Assembly: GCA_964564845.1 (NCBI GenBank)
Contig: CAZMCN010000051.1
Span: 1-13,841 of the forward strand
Length of the DNA: 13,841 bases
Direction of reading: 5' to 3'
Source: CAYXPG01 sp964564845
GTDB taxonomy: Bacteria > Planctomycetota > Phycisphaerae > Sedimentisphaerales > Anaerobacaceae
Below the pieces are notes generated by a model. The model made no database searches, was not told the DNA's origin, and was given only the letters and a program-made list of their open reading frames with translations. Both the position numbers and the translations under genes were made by a program. Of the stretch, positions 1-7,543 are shown in pieces (within the stretch, counting starts at the first letter, position 1; the number at the start of each line of letters is the position of its first letter).

Positions 1-910
1 GTATCTGTTCGGCGATTTGGAGGGATTTGTGCTGATTTCGCTGTGTGTTATAGTTGCATCGTGCCCAGGGGAGGTAAATGTAGGCGGGCAGGGCTTCGGA
101 GGGATACAAAAAGGCGAACAAATCTGCACAGTATTTGAAACTGTCGGCAGCGGTTTCGTAAAGCTGCAGTCTCTGGGCATAATCTGCAAAGGCCAAAGCG
201 GCCTGCAGGTCCAGGGGATTTTCACGCAGTGCAAGTCTTAGATATTCGAGATATGTAGCCGGCTGAATCTGTTCCGGCATAAGCTCAGCGAGTTTCTCAA
301 ATGCCAGCTTATTGTGATTATTGATGTTGAAGGCACGGGCAAAATATAATGCGGCAGCTTCAATGTCGGGTTTTTCGGCGGCCAGCAGGCCAAGCAGGGC
401 GGCCAAATCGGACTTCAGAAAGGCGTTTTTCGGGCCGAAATTTTTTAGCATCTGCTCGAGAAGTTTTTCCCGTTCTTCCCGAGAATCCAACTGCTCAAGC
501 AGATACCCCACGGCCAGTCTTACCACCTCGAGGTCGGATGAGCTGTCCACATATTTTACCAGGGCGTTTGCCACCAGGTCCGAATAGTCCTGTTCTGAGT
601 CGGCATCAGGTGCTGCAGTTAAACGTGATGCAAACCTGATTGTCCAGGGAAGCAGATAGCCGGCTCTTTTATCCAAATTTATCGCGGCGTTTAAGAAGAG
701 AATCGTCTGGCTGTTTTCTGAGGCACTTCGGTCTTCGGAATTGCCCTGTTCATAAGCAACTTCGTAAAATATCCGGCTGACAGAGGGCGAAAATAGCGTC
801 TCTGAGTCCAGAGGCACCGCCGAGAGGCCTCCCCACGCGCGCTGCGCCCAGGGCGAGTTGAAACAGAAGAAAAATACCAAAAAAACTAAAAGAATCCTGT
901 CCTTGAGCAT
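1..910 (-). CDS. Exported TPR-like alpha-helical protein, 3' end cut by window edge
   Basis: An open frame runs without a stop from an ATG at 910 to the left edge, giving about 303 residues of an incomplete protein. The start at 910 is preferred over the in-frame ATG at 922 because GGAG (920-917) lies 6 nt upstream of it. Residues 1 to about 22 form a signal peptide (MLKDRILLVFLVFFFC, then a possible cleavage after SPWA). The rest is rich in Ala, Leu and Glu, in helix-pair patterns such as AALYFARAFNINNHNKLAFE and LRENPLDLQAALAFADYAQR, which resemble tetratricopeptide repeats. No catalytic motif is visible. TPR proteins usually hold protein complexes together; the target here is unknown. It lies 203 bp downstream of murJ on the same strand and could be cotranscribed with it. 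Coding status is well supported; the TPR label is moderate. Confidence 0.75.
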   Translation of the reverse strand, partial: MLKDRILLVFLVFFFCFNSPWAQRAWGGLSAVPLDSETLFSPSVSRIFYEVAYEQGNSEDRSASENSQTILFLNAAINLDKRAGYLLPWTIRFASRLTAAPDADSEQDYSDLVANALVKYVDSSSDLEVVRLAVGYLLEQLDSREEREKLLEQMLKNFGPKNAFLKSDLAALLGLLAAEKPDIEAAALYFARAFNINNHNKLAFEKLAELMPEQIQPATYLEYLRLALRENPLDLQAALAFADYAQRLQLYETAADSFKYCADLFAFLYPSEALPAYIYLPWARCNYNTQRNQHKSLQIAEQI

Positions 911-1113
911 TAGCGTCTCCATCAAGCTGACAAAAAAGCGTCCGTTAATATACTATATTTCGGGCGATTTTGTTTATCGCTTTAGGCGTATTGACAGCTT
1001 AAATTTTGCATTTTCGCCGTTTTATGTGGATTGAGTATTATTTTTTTCTCTGCTGAGGATAAAAAGGAACATTTTCAAGTGCTTATAGTGATGGAGATTA
1101 CAATAGTTGGTAA

Positions 1114-2679
1114 TCAGACGATTGGCTCATTGCCACTTTTTCTGCCGAGGATGAGAGAGAGCATTTCGATATTCAGGAATTTGGCCGCTATCAGATACAT
1201 TACGGCCGCTGATGGCACAACTACAGCCAACCTTAGAATGTTAAAACATCTATCATAAGACAGATTACTCATAATCCTCATAATTCCGGCGCCGACTAAA
1301 AACATGAGAACCGTGGCGGCAAGCGTTTTCACAAAAGCACCTCCCAGACCGGCTAATATTGGCTTGCTAAAGGTTTTGCGAAGGACAAAGAGCAGAAAGG
1401 CGACCTGTAAATATGAACAAATCGCGGTCGAAAGCGCCAGTCCGGCTGTTCCCATAAACCAAATAAGAGTCAGATTAAGAGCGATATTTACAAAAACTGC
1501 AACCAGCGCGCTTCTGGCCGGTGCCTTTGAGTTCTGCATCGAATAAAAAGCCCGCGTGACAATCTGCTGAGCGAAGAAACCTGTCAGTCCAATTGCATAA
1601 AACGACAGTGTCCAGGCCACTATCGGTGTATCATCGGCTGTGAATTTGCCATGCTCGAATATTGCTGAGACCAAAGGTTTGGCCACGAGAAACAATCCGG
1701 CGGTGGCGGGAATCGCTACGAAAACCGCACCTTGAAGCCCTCGTGAGATGGTACCGCGAAGCGCATCAAAATCCTTTCTTGCCGCATCGGCACTCATAAC
1801 GGGGAAAATAGCGGTAGCGAGCGATATTCCCAATACCCCGAGCGGAAACTGGTAAAGCCGCTGGGCGTAGTAAAGATAAGATGGGGCGCCATAGCTCAAT
1901 GGGTATCCTTCTTTGGTCATAAGAGAAAGTGCAATGACGTCATCGGCAAGTGTGTTAATCTGTGTAACGGTAAGGCCGAGTATCATCGGCCCCATCAGGA
2001 CAAGAATTTTTTTAAAGGCGTTAGAACGAATAGCCCAGGCAGGCCTGATGTAAACACCTCTGGAGCGCAACGGCAAAAGTTGAATGGCAATCTGCACCAG
2101 CCCTGCAATTAAGACTGCGACAGCAACGAAGAAGACCTGCTGTTGAGCCTTGATATTGAAGAACCAGCCGGTAATTAAAATACTGCCGATGATAAAGATG
2201 TTCAGGACTATTGGTGAGGCCGCTGGCATTGCAAAATGTCTGTGGACGTTAAGTATGCCTGCCAGTATCGCCACGGTGCAAACAAATATCATATACGGCA
2301 GCATAATGGAACACAATGCCAGTCCAAGTTGAGGGCCGGTTCTGGTTTCAAAAAAGTAGTAGTATGTCCAGACGAGCCCTTCACCGATAAGTACCAGCGC
2401 AGCTAAAAATACAAATAAAACAGTTACTACGGTGTTGGCCAGTCGTTGTGCCTGCTGGGGATTATTATGAAGCTCTTCGCTATATACCGGAATGAAAGAG
2501 GCTGAAGCAGCTCCTTCTCCAAAAAGTCTTCTGGCGAGGTTTGGAATCTTAAAGCCCATAGTCCAGGCGGTCATTAGCCATCCAGCCCCAAAGAAGTGTG
2601 CGAACGCCATATCACGCACCATCCCCAGCGTTCTGCTTACGACCGTCAAAGAAGCAATTTGTCTGAATCCTTTTATCAT
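1114..2679 (-). CDS. murJ: Lipid II flippase MurJ (MviN family)
   Basis: A 521-residue polytopic membrane protein with about 14 hydrophobic segments, the usual MurJ size and topology. The family flips undecaprenyl-linked lipid II across the inner membrane for peptidoglycan synthesis. The N terminus carries the family signature: SRTLGMVRD (residues 15-23), FFGAG (29-33), then FKIPNLARRLFGEGA. Aligned from memory to E. coli MurJ, Arg16, Arg22 and Arg50 match the essential Arg18, Arg24 and Arg52. The residue matching E. coli Asp39 is Thr37 here. The start ATG at 2679 fits the family N terminus, although no Shine-Dalgarno sequence is evident. The gene begins 61 bp after rodA ends, so the two probably share a transcript: RodA polymerises the lipid II that MurJ delivers. 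MOP-superfamily relatives such as polysaccharide exporters are an unlikely alternative given the N-terminal signature. Confidence 0.95.
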   Translation of the reverse strand: MIKGFRQIASLTVVSRTLGMVRDMAFAHFFGAGWLMTAWTMGFKIPNLARRLFGEGAASASFIPVYSEELHNNPQQAQRLANTVVTVLFVFLAALVLIGEGLVWTYYYFFETRTGPQLGLALCSIMLPYMIFVCTVAILAGILNVHRHFAMPAASPIVLNIFIIGSILITGWFFNIKAQQQVFFVAVAVLIAGLVQIAIQLLPLRSRGVYIRPAWAIRSNAFKKILVLMGPMILGLTVTQINTLADDVIALSLMTKEGYPLSYGAPSYLYYAQRLYQFPLGVLGISLATAIFPVMSADAARKDFDALRGTISRGLQGAVFVAIPATAGLFLVAKPLVSAIFEHGKFTADDTPIVAWTLSFYAIGLTGFFAQQIVTRAFYSMQNSKAPARSALVAVFVNIALNLTLIWFMGTAGLALSTAICSYLQVAFLLFVLRKTFSKPILAGLGGAFVKTLAATVLMFLVGAGIMRIMSNLSYDRCFNILRLAVVVPSAAVMYLIAAKFLNIEMLSLILGRKSGNEPIV

Positions 2680-2740
2680 ATCGTATTGCTTATATCGTAT
2701 GTGGTATTGCGTTTTTGGTAAAGTGATTTTCCGGCCGTGT

Positions 2741-3991
2741 CTATTCGAATGCTTTAGGAGCTACCGTAAAGGTGCGGAATCTGCCGATATTGTTTAGCAA
2801 TCCGACCGAGACCATACTGACCAGCAGACTCGAGCCGCCGTAACTTACCAGCGGCAAAGTCAAACCCGTAATCGGCATTAGGCCCAGTGTCATACTCACA
2901 TTGACGATGACCTCAACGGTGAACATTGCTACGACGCCGACCGCAAGCAGTCTGCCGAACGGGTCGGTGTTGTGTTCAGCAATTTCGAGTCCGCAACCAA
3001 CTATAATCACGTAAAGTCCCAACAGAGCCGCACAACCGGCAAAACCCCATTGTTGTGCGATGATAGCGAATATGAAGTCGTTGTGCCTTGCCGGCAGAAA
3101 GTTGTATTTAATGAAAGGTCCCTGCCGGTAGCCGTAACCTTTTATTCGGCCTGAAGCAACCGCATATCTTGAGCGGATAAGGTGGAAACCTTCGTCGCGT
3201 CTCCACTGCTTAGTGCTGAATTTTTTGCCGACAAGGATTTCCCCAAGTGTTGGGTTCTCCTGAGTTTTCTTTTGGAACCAGTCGTTTTGGAGCAGTACAG
3301 AACTTATTCTTGTCCTTTGGTATGGTTTCATTCCAAACCACATCAGAGGGCTGAGAAGAAGAGCCAGAAGTATTATTATTAAGAGGTGTCTGACCTTCGC
3401 GCCGGCGACGAAGAGCATTGTAAATAGAATCGGCATCATCAGTATTACAGTGCCCAGGTCCGGCTCGAGCAAGATTAACACCATCGGCAGTATTGTCAGA
3501 GCGAACGGTCCAATCAATGCTTTGAAACTTCGGTAATTGCTGCGGTATCGCAGATACCATGCCAAAGCGAGGATGTATGCGAGTTTGCAGAGCTCCGAGG
3601 GCTGGATGCTCGGCAAAGACGGATGAATTCTAATCCATCTGTGTGTGCCGTTAATCAATGGTACGAACGGCAGATTAACGAACCAGCCGAGCAGAACGAC
3701 GGTCAAAAGCAGCAGAACAACGCCATATATCCAGTAGCTCGCAGCGCCGAGACGGCGGTAGTTAACGAGGTTGACGGCAAGGAAAGCAGCCGCCCCGATC
3801 GCGATGAAAATAATCTGTTTTTGCCAATTATTGACCAAATCCTGGAAATCTTTGGTCTGGCTTGCGGCAGCCGGCTCGGCCGGGTGGCCCACAGAATAAA
3901 TAGTGATTGTCCCCACGGCAAGCAATAATAGTGTTGCCGCCATCAAAGTAAGTCTTACGACAATAAGTCGTCCTTTTAGAAAAGTGTACAT
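2741..3991 (-). CDS. rodA: RodA-type SEDS peptidoglycan glycosyltransferase
   Basis: A SEDS-family membrane protein of 416 residues from the ATG at 3991. The frame stays open to a GTG at 4120 (459 residues), but that extension is basic and low in complexity, and the first membrane helix begins just after MYTFLKGRLIVVRL, so the shorter form is preferred. Neither start has a clear Shine-Dalgarno sequence. SEDS proteins polymerise glycan strands from lipid II together with a class B penicillin-binding protein. Visible motifs are IQPSELCKL, a GYGYRQGPFIKYNFLPARHN loop followed by DFIFAIIAQQWGF, and the C-terminal PITGLTLPLVSYGGSS. The NFLPxRHxDFIF form is closer to RodA (wall elongation) than to FtsW. 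The Asp in that loop is the position regarded as catalytic in RodA (family knowledge). A long hydrophilic loop with WRRDEGFHLIRSRYA lies between membrane segments. murJ follows 61 bp downstream. FtsW remains possible but less likely. Confidence 0.92.
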   Translation of the reverse strand: MYTFLKGRLIVVRLTLMAATLLLLAVGTITIYSVGHPAEPAAASQTKDFQDLVNNWQKQIIFIAIGAAAFLAVNLVNYRRLGAASYWIYGVVLLLLTVVLLGWFVNLPFVPLINGTHRWIRIHPSLPSIQPSELCKLAYILALAWYLRYRSNYRSFKALIGPFALTILPMVLILLEPDLGTVILMMPILFTMLFVAGAKVRHLLIIILLALLLSPLMWFGMKPYQRTRISSVLLQNDWFQKKTQENPTLGEILVGKKFSTKQWRRDEGFHLIRSRYAVASGRIKGYGYRQGPFIKYNFLPARHNDFIFAIIAQQWGFAGCAALLGLYVIIVGCGLEIAEHNTDPFGRLLAVGVVAMFTVEVIVNVSMTLGLMPITGLTLPLVSYGGSSLLVSMVSVGLLNNIGRFRTFTVAPKAFE

Positions 3992-4161
3992 AATGGCAAA
4001 GAAACAATAACATAGAGTTGGTCGAATTGCAAAGCAGTGCGTAAAATTGCGAAAATTTTTTCCCTTCCCCTTTCTCCAACAAAACTTCTTTAATGGCCAT
4101 TTATACGGCAATAATGGCACAAATCAGTACCGAATTGTCAGTAATGTGCAATAATCTGGTG

Positions 4162-4175
4162 AAATATGCATATTT
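4162..4175. promoter_or_regulatory. Perfect 14-bp palindrome, candidate operator
   Basis: AAATATGCATATTT is its own reverse complement. It sits between the divergent rodA and secreted-protein genes, about 170 bp from rodA and about 35 bp upstream of a plus-strand promoter candidate. This suits a dimeric regulator site, but an AT-rich palindrome this short can occur by chance. Confidence 0.3.
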
Positions 4176-4208
4176 TTTACCAACTGCTGTAAAAATGGGT
4201 AAAAAGAC

Positions 4209-4237
4209 TTGACTTTTGGGTGGGGATTTGGTTAAAT
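4209..4237 (+). promoter_or_regulatory. Candidate sigma-70-type promoter for the secreted-protein array
   Basis: TTGACT (4209-4214) is followed after exactly 17 bp by TTAAAT (4232-4237). The -35 matches 5 of 6 consensus bases and the -10 matches 4 of 6. A second, weaker pair lies at TTGATT 4484-4489 and TACTTT 4507-4512. Either could drive the gene starting at 4802. Confidence 0.35.
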
Positions 4238-4371
4238 AGTGTCAACAGATTGGGGGTTTGTTAATGCAAAAACGCAGATATGAGCTTCTTAAGCGCAGCA
4301 GCAAGGCAAAAATAGGTTTTTTGCAGGTTATTTGAGGCTTTTTGGGGCCATTGAAGGCGAAACCATGATAG

Positions 4372-4391
4372 CAACGAGGGAAATTTCGTTG
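4372..4391 (+). ncRNA. Hairpin in the putative 5' leader
   Basis: CAACGA (4372-4377) and TCGTTG (4386-4391) form a 6-bp stem around an 8-nt loop. It is flanked by GGCGAAACC upstream and GTGCAACTGG downstream. It may be part of a structured leader, but no known riboswitch consensus was recognised. Confidence 0.25.
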
Positions 4392-4801
4392 AGTAAGGAA
4401 AAAAGTGCAACTGGGCGTTTAGGCAACCTTTGTAAGTATTTTCCCTTAACTTGCAGATTTTTTAAAAATTTTCAAAATTTTTCTTGATTTATTTTGTTTT
4501 TTGTGTTACTTTACATTCAACCTTCACCGGTTAATAGTGTGTTGCGCATATCCTTAATGTGCACGATTTCGCCGATTGGCGGGAAAGGAGGAATGGGCAT
4601 TTGGTATTTATTGCCTGGTTGTCCTGTCGGCCGGGGTGTATTGTTCAATTAACTTATTACTACAGTTAAAGCGAACAAACATAAAAAAGAGATTTTTATC
4701 AGGCAGGATTAAGGTTTAATGAGGATGAACCTTAAAGTAACAACCAGAATTGTGCAGAGTGTGTGGCTCTGCAAGAGAAGAAAAGAAAGGAAGGTTACAT
4801 T

Positions 4802-5707
4802 ATGAAAAAGATTCTATTTGTTTTGACGTTGCTTTTGCTCGCCGCACCTGCGATGGCAACTGTTACCATTAGTGCCACCCAGTCAGCTACTGAGCCTTGT
4901 GATGTTTACATCACGTATGTGAACACTGAGGACAGTAATGTCAGGGCCTTTGCTCTGGATATCTGGGTGGATGACGGTAACATTCTTGCCATTGAGGATT
5001 ACAATAAAGGTGAGTGTATAGGTGACGCCAACTGTGGCTATGGCATCTTTATGGGCACGATTCAGATTGACACGAGTGGTAACGTTACCGATGACGGAAC
5101 CCCTGTAGCTGAGCTTGCCGACCTGCCGAGCGACACTCTGCCCGGGCCTGACAGCAACGGCGTTACTACTGAGATGGGCTCGCTGTATGAGGCGGGTGTA
5201 GTTCCGGGTCCGAAACAGACCGGCACCTTGTACAGGGTAAGAGTTAGTAAAGTTCCCTGCAATCTGTGTGTCAGGACTAACGCCAGCCGTGCCGGTATAG
5301 TGCTGGAGAATGGCAGCAGTTCGGAAGACGCAGGTCCTCCGTTCACAACCAATCTGCCTTTCTGCGTGGCTCTCGCCGGAGCCGGTCCCTGCCCGGGTGA
5401 TTGTGAACCCACGGGAGGTGACGGCGACATCGATATCGCTGACTATAACAGGCTTAAGGGCAAGTTGAGTCAGGCCGGCTTCTTCAATAACGGCGTCTAT
5501 TATATTGCACCTGGTGACCCGAATACCGGTTTCCTGTGGGATGCTGCTTTGGATTGCGACCCGTGGGGCGTCGGTGATGGAAAAGTCGATATCAGCGACT
5601 TTAACAGGCTTAAGGGCAAGTTGAGTCAGGCCGGCTTCTTCAACAACGGCGTCTATTACATTGCACCTGGCGACCCGAATACCGGTTTCCTGTGGCCATG
5701 CCCGTAA
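4802..5707 (+). CDS. Secreted protein: cohesin-like domain plus two dockerin-like units
   Basis: A 301-residue exported protein of unknown function. The ATG at 4802 is chosen because AGGAAGG (4788-4794) lies 7 nt upstream and the product then opens directly with a signal peptide (residues 1-19, ending APAMA). Residues 20 to about 188 look like a cohesin-like beta-sandwich (VDVYITY-type strands, VRAFALDIWVDDG, TGTLYRVRV). This is an inference from pattern only. Two 40-residue units follow at residues 207-246 and 259-298. Each has a dockerin-like EF-hand loop (GDGDIDIADYNRLKGKL or GDGKVDISDFNRLKGKL) and then FFNNGVYYIAPGDPNTGFLW. The Asp residues fit calcium binding. Ten cysteines suggest disulfides outside the cell. 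The next gene starts about 70 bp downstream with no terminator between, so the two are probably cotranscribed. The tail is shared almost base for base with the gene ending at 8449. Confidence 0.85.
   Translation: MKKILFVLTLLLLAAPAMATVTISATQSATEPCDVYITYVNTEDSNVRAFALDIWVDDGNILAIEDYNKGECIGDANCGYGIFMGTIQIDTSGNVTDDGTPVAELADLPSDTLPGPDSNGVTTEMGSLYEAGVVPGPKQTGTLYRVRVSKVPCNLCVRTNASRAGIVLENGSSSEDAGPPFTTNLPFCVALAGAGPCPGDCEPTGGDGDIDIADYNRLKGKLSQAGFFNNGVYYIAPGDPNTGFLWDAALDCDPWGVGDGKVDISDFNRLKGKLSQAGFFNNGVYYIAPGDPNTGFLWPCP
5420..5539 (+). repeat. Dockerin-like 120-bp unit, copy 1
   Basis: First of four 120-bp units in the window. It encodes an EF-hand-like loop, KGKLSQAG and then FFNNGVYYIAPGDPNTGFLW. An 11-residue linker (DAALDCDPWGV) plus a Gly separates it from copy 2. 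Confidence 0.9.
5576..5695 (+). repeat. Dockerin-like 120-bp unit, copy 2
   Basis: In tandem with copy 1 and nearly identical from the AACAGGCTTAAGGGC stretch onward, with only a few synonymous C/T changes. It ends the protein at WPCP. The loop reads GDGKVDISDFN. Confidence 0.9.
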
Positions 5708-5777
5708 TTTAGAATTGGTTTTTCAATTTATGGATGTTTAGTTTATTAGTTTCGACTTTTTTGTAAGGAGAAGTATG

Positions 5778-6347
5778 ATGAAAAAGTTGTTTGTTTTAGG
5801 GCTTGTCCTGGTCATCTCTTCGATGGCGATGGCTGCCCGAGTGGACCTTGTCGTGCTAAACCCGCCGACTGAGTACCAGCCCAGTGATACCATCACGATA
5901 TCGCTGGTTGGCAGCGGCTTTGATACGAGTGGCTCTGCCCCCTGGGATTCATGGGGCGGACTGGCAATCGGGACGGCGACATCGGATAATGGTGGCACTG
6001 CCTTGAACCCAGACCTGCATACAGAATTTAAGGGCGGCTTGTATTACAAAGGTACGGTTGTAAATTCAGGCGGCATTCTGATTCAGACCGTTGATGGCGG
6101 TGTTGATATGGGTGACTACGATGGTATTCCGAATGGTGAAGCCGGATGGTGGTTTGAATTCCATATTCCGGATGTACCGTATTCGACTATTATCACGATT
6201 GACCTTACCAATCTCGTTATCAGGGACTGCTTCCAGGATACGATGAGTGTCATTTATGGTGGAGCGCTTGAGATTCACGTGGTTCCCGAGCCGATGACCA
6301 TCGCGTTGTTGGGAATTGGCGGGCTGTTCCTGCGTCGCCGTAAATAA
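5778..6347 (+). CDS. PEP-CTERM secreted beta-sandwich protein
   Basis: A 189-residue exported protein. Two tandem ATGs occur (5775 and 5778). AAGGAG at 5765-5770 lies 7 nt before the second, which is chosen. Residues 1 to about 19 form a signal peptide (MKKLFVLGLVLVISSMAMAA). The middle is a beta-rich domain (YQPSDTITISLVGSGF, WWFEFHIPDVPYSTIITIDL) homologous to those of the next two genes and possibly cohesin-like. The C terminus is a canonical PEP-CTERM signal: VPEP, MTIALLGIGGLFL, then RRRK. In this family the tail is recognised by an exosortase, which cleaves it and sorts the protein to the surface or matrix; no exosortase is present in this window. A strong terminator follows at 6389. 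Function beyond surface localisation is not recognisable. Confidence 0.88.
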   Translation: MKKLFVLGLVLVISSMAMAARVDLVVLNPPTEYQPSDTITISLVGSGFDTSGSAPWDSWGGLAIGTATSDNGGTALNPDLHTEFKGGLYYKGTVVNSGGILIQTVDGGVDMGDYDGIPNGEAGWWFEFHIPDVPYSTIITIDLTNLVIRDCFQDTMSVIYGGALEIHVVPEPMTIALLGIGGLFLRRRK

Positions 6348-6388
6348 GGGCGGGCAGACAAGCCAAAAAACAACCTTAGGTATTCCAG

Positions 6389-6425
6389 GAGGCAGGTCGT
6401 GGACCTGCCTCTTTTTTATTTTTTG
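6389..6425 (+). terminator. Intrinsic terminator after the first PEP-CTERM gene
   Basis: GAGGCAGGTC (6389-6398) pairs perfectly with GACCTGCCTC (6402-6411) around a GTG loop, and a T-rich tail follows to about 6425. This 10-bp GC-rich stem plus T-run is a textbook Rho-independent terminator. Confidence 0.93.
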
Positions 6426-6739
6426 ACACTGATTTTGTTCCTGCCACGAAGGCACAAAGACACAAAGGAAAAGAGGATAGCGTTTAGCGTATATAGCGTT
6501 TAGGAATTTGACACGGATTAACACTGTATTTAAGGATTTATATTCGGCGTTCCTTCGGCTGCCTCGACTACCTCGACCGTGCTCGGTACAAGTCCGCTTG
6601 GTATAAATCCGCTCAGGAAAAGTTTTGCGGGAATGACAACTTCGCCGATAGTGTCTGTGGTTTTTCTGCTTTGCTTTTTATCGGGCGTTGGTGGTCGGCC
6701 TTAATTGTTGAAAAAAACACTTGTCTTTCGATAATTTGC
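6426..6739. other. Intergenic stretch with repeat-like words and a possible gene relic
   Basis: No intact gene is visible between the terminator and the next promoter. It holds a purine-rich motif CCACGAAGGCACAAAGACAC continuing to 6468 (from 6444). I recall this kind of word as a dispersed repeat in environmental bacterial genomes, but cannot check that here. A direct repeat ATAGCGTTTAG occurs at 6477-6487 and 6493-6503. A minus-strand open stretch at 6530-6700 is listed separately. Confidence 0.45.
6530..6700 (-). pseudogene. Possible 56-codon coding relic without a start
   Basis: Reading the minus strand between stop codons at 6701-6703 and 6530-6532 gives 56 residues with protein-like composition. 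It includes TTDTIGEVVIPAKLFLSGF and IPSGLVPSTVEVVEAAEGTP. There is no ATG at its beginning. It could be the truncated end of a decayed gene, part of a dispersed repeat, or chance. No family is recognised. Confidence 0.25.
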
Positions 6740-6768
6740 TTGACTTGTATTTGTTGTTTTGATAAAAT
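6740..6768 (+). promoter_or_regulatory. Promoter of the second PEP-CTERM gene
   Basis: TTGACT (6740-6745), a 17-bp spacer and TAAAAT (6763-6768) form a good sigma-70-type promoter about 50 bp upstream of the gene. The surrounding sequence, including CTTTCGATAATTTG just upstream, recurs before the paralogue at 7610. Confidence 0.7.
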
Positions 6769-6817
6769 AGCTTTATCTTAAATGGGGTTGTTAATACTGT
6801 TCAAATATGGGGGAAAT

Positions 6818-7408
6818 ATGATGAAGAGTTTTTTGCTTTTGGGGATTGTTTTAGCTCTCTGCTCGTCGGCGATGGCGGCAGGCCATATCGAGCTTCGTAT
6901 CGCACCTGAAGACGTTAATCCGGGCGGCTATCAGGCCAGCGACACTATTACCATTCAGATTTATGCCACAGGTTTTTACACGGATTATCCCAGCGACACC
7001 ATTGGCTTTATGGACATTGATTCCATAAATACCAATAACGGCGGTACTGCTTCAGCACCTGACCTGCACGATACACTGGAAGCAGGGTTCGGCATCAGTG
7101 CCGGCACGGTTATAAATTCGGGCGGCATTCTGATTGAGAATATCAGAGGATATAAGGCAGCGCTGGATTTGGTTGGTGTATATCCCTTCCCGGCGGTTCT
7201 GTGGGAATGCGAGTTTCATATTCCCGACCTGCCGTATTCGAGCATAATCACAATCAGCCTCAGCGGGTTGAGTCTTACTAACGTTGGCAATCAGACCATC
7301 GTACCGTCATATACCGTGTCAGGGCCGCTGGAAATTCACGTGGTTCCCGAGCCGGCTACCGTTGCGCTGCTCGGTCTTGGCGGGCTGTTCCTGCGTCGCC
7401 GCAAGTAA
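6818..7408 (+). CDS. PEP-CTERM secreted beta-sandwich protein, paralogue A
   Basis: A 196-residue exported protein from the ATG at 6818 (a second ATG follows directly at 6821). A purine-rich GGGGGA at 6809-6814 precedes the pair, and the upstream in-frame ATG at 6782 lies close behind the promoter and would spoil the signal peptide. The signal peptide ends near SSAMAA. The beta-rich domain includes YQASDTITIQIYATGF, VLWECEFHIPDLPYSSIITI and LSGLSLTNVGNQTIVPSYTV. The C terminus is PEP-CTERM: VPEP, ATVALLGLGGLFL, RRRK. The domain is nearly identical to that of the gene at 7610, including DNA blocks of 95 and 81 bp without a change, but that gene has a different tail. Its own promoter and terminator make it a single-gene unit. 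Exact role unknown; surface sorting by an exosortase encoded elsewhere is inferred. Confidence 0.9.
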   Translation: MMKSFLLLGIVLALCSSAMAAGHIELRIAPEDVNPGGYQASDTITIQIYATGFYTDYPSDTIGFMDIDSINTNNGGTASAPDLHDTLEAGFGISAGTVINSGGILIENIRGYKAALDLVGVYPFPAVLWECEFHIPDLPYSSIITISLSGLSLTNVGNQTIVPSYTVSGPLEIHVVPEPATVALLGLGGLFLRRRK

Positions 7409-7442
7409 GAACTCGCCGGACAAACAATGACATTACATATTT

Positions 7443-7475
7443 AAGAGGCAGGTTACAAAACCTGCCTCTTTTTTT
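7443..7475 (+). terminator. Intrinsic terminator after PEP-CTERM paralogue A
   Basis: AAGAGGCAGGTT (7443-7454) pairs over 12 bp with AACCTGCCTCTT (7459-7470) around an ACAA loop, followed by a T-run. Its core GAGGCAGGT/ACCTGCCTC is the same as in the terminator at 6389. Confidence 0.95.
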
Positions 7476-7543
7476 GTGATTATTAACCACCTGTGAAGAG
7501 CTCAAAGTCAGCTAATAAATTCCAATAGCTTTCGATAATTTGT

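Larger units (their letters stand above)
3992..4801. other. Long AT-rich gap between divergent rodA and secreted-protein gene
   Basis: About 800 bp between the rodA start (3991, minus) and the secreted-protein start (4802, plus) holds no convincing gene. The 3992-4120 part stays open in the rodA frame. From about 4140 on, the stretch is AT-rich and contains a 14-bp palindrome (4162-4175), a promoter-like pair (4209-4237), a hairpin (4372-4391), T-rich tracts around 4460-4512 and a small CGCC/GGCG inverted repeat near 4570-4580. If transcription starts near 4245, the leader before 4802 would be more than 500 nt, long enough for a structured regulatory RNA. I could not match it to a riboswitch class that I know. 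Confidence 0.5.

Noticed and set aside
321..639. Two overlapping plus-strand frames
   Set aside because: Both are antisense to the TPR-like exported protein, which has a signal peptide and runs open for the full 910 bp.
4330..4440. Possible c-di-GMP (GEMM) riboswitch
   Set aside because: Some words look similar (GGCGAAACC, GCAACTGG), but the core GEMM motif and its second stem are not found.
4589..4620. Possible sigma-54 promoter (GG and GC pair near TTTGGTATTTATTGCC)
   Set aside because: The GG-GC spacing is 8 instead of 10, so it does not fit the -24/-12 consensus.
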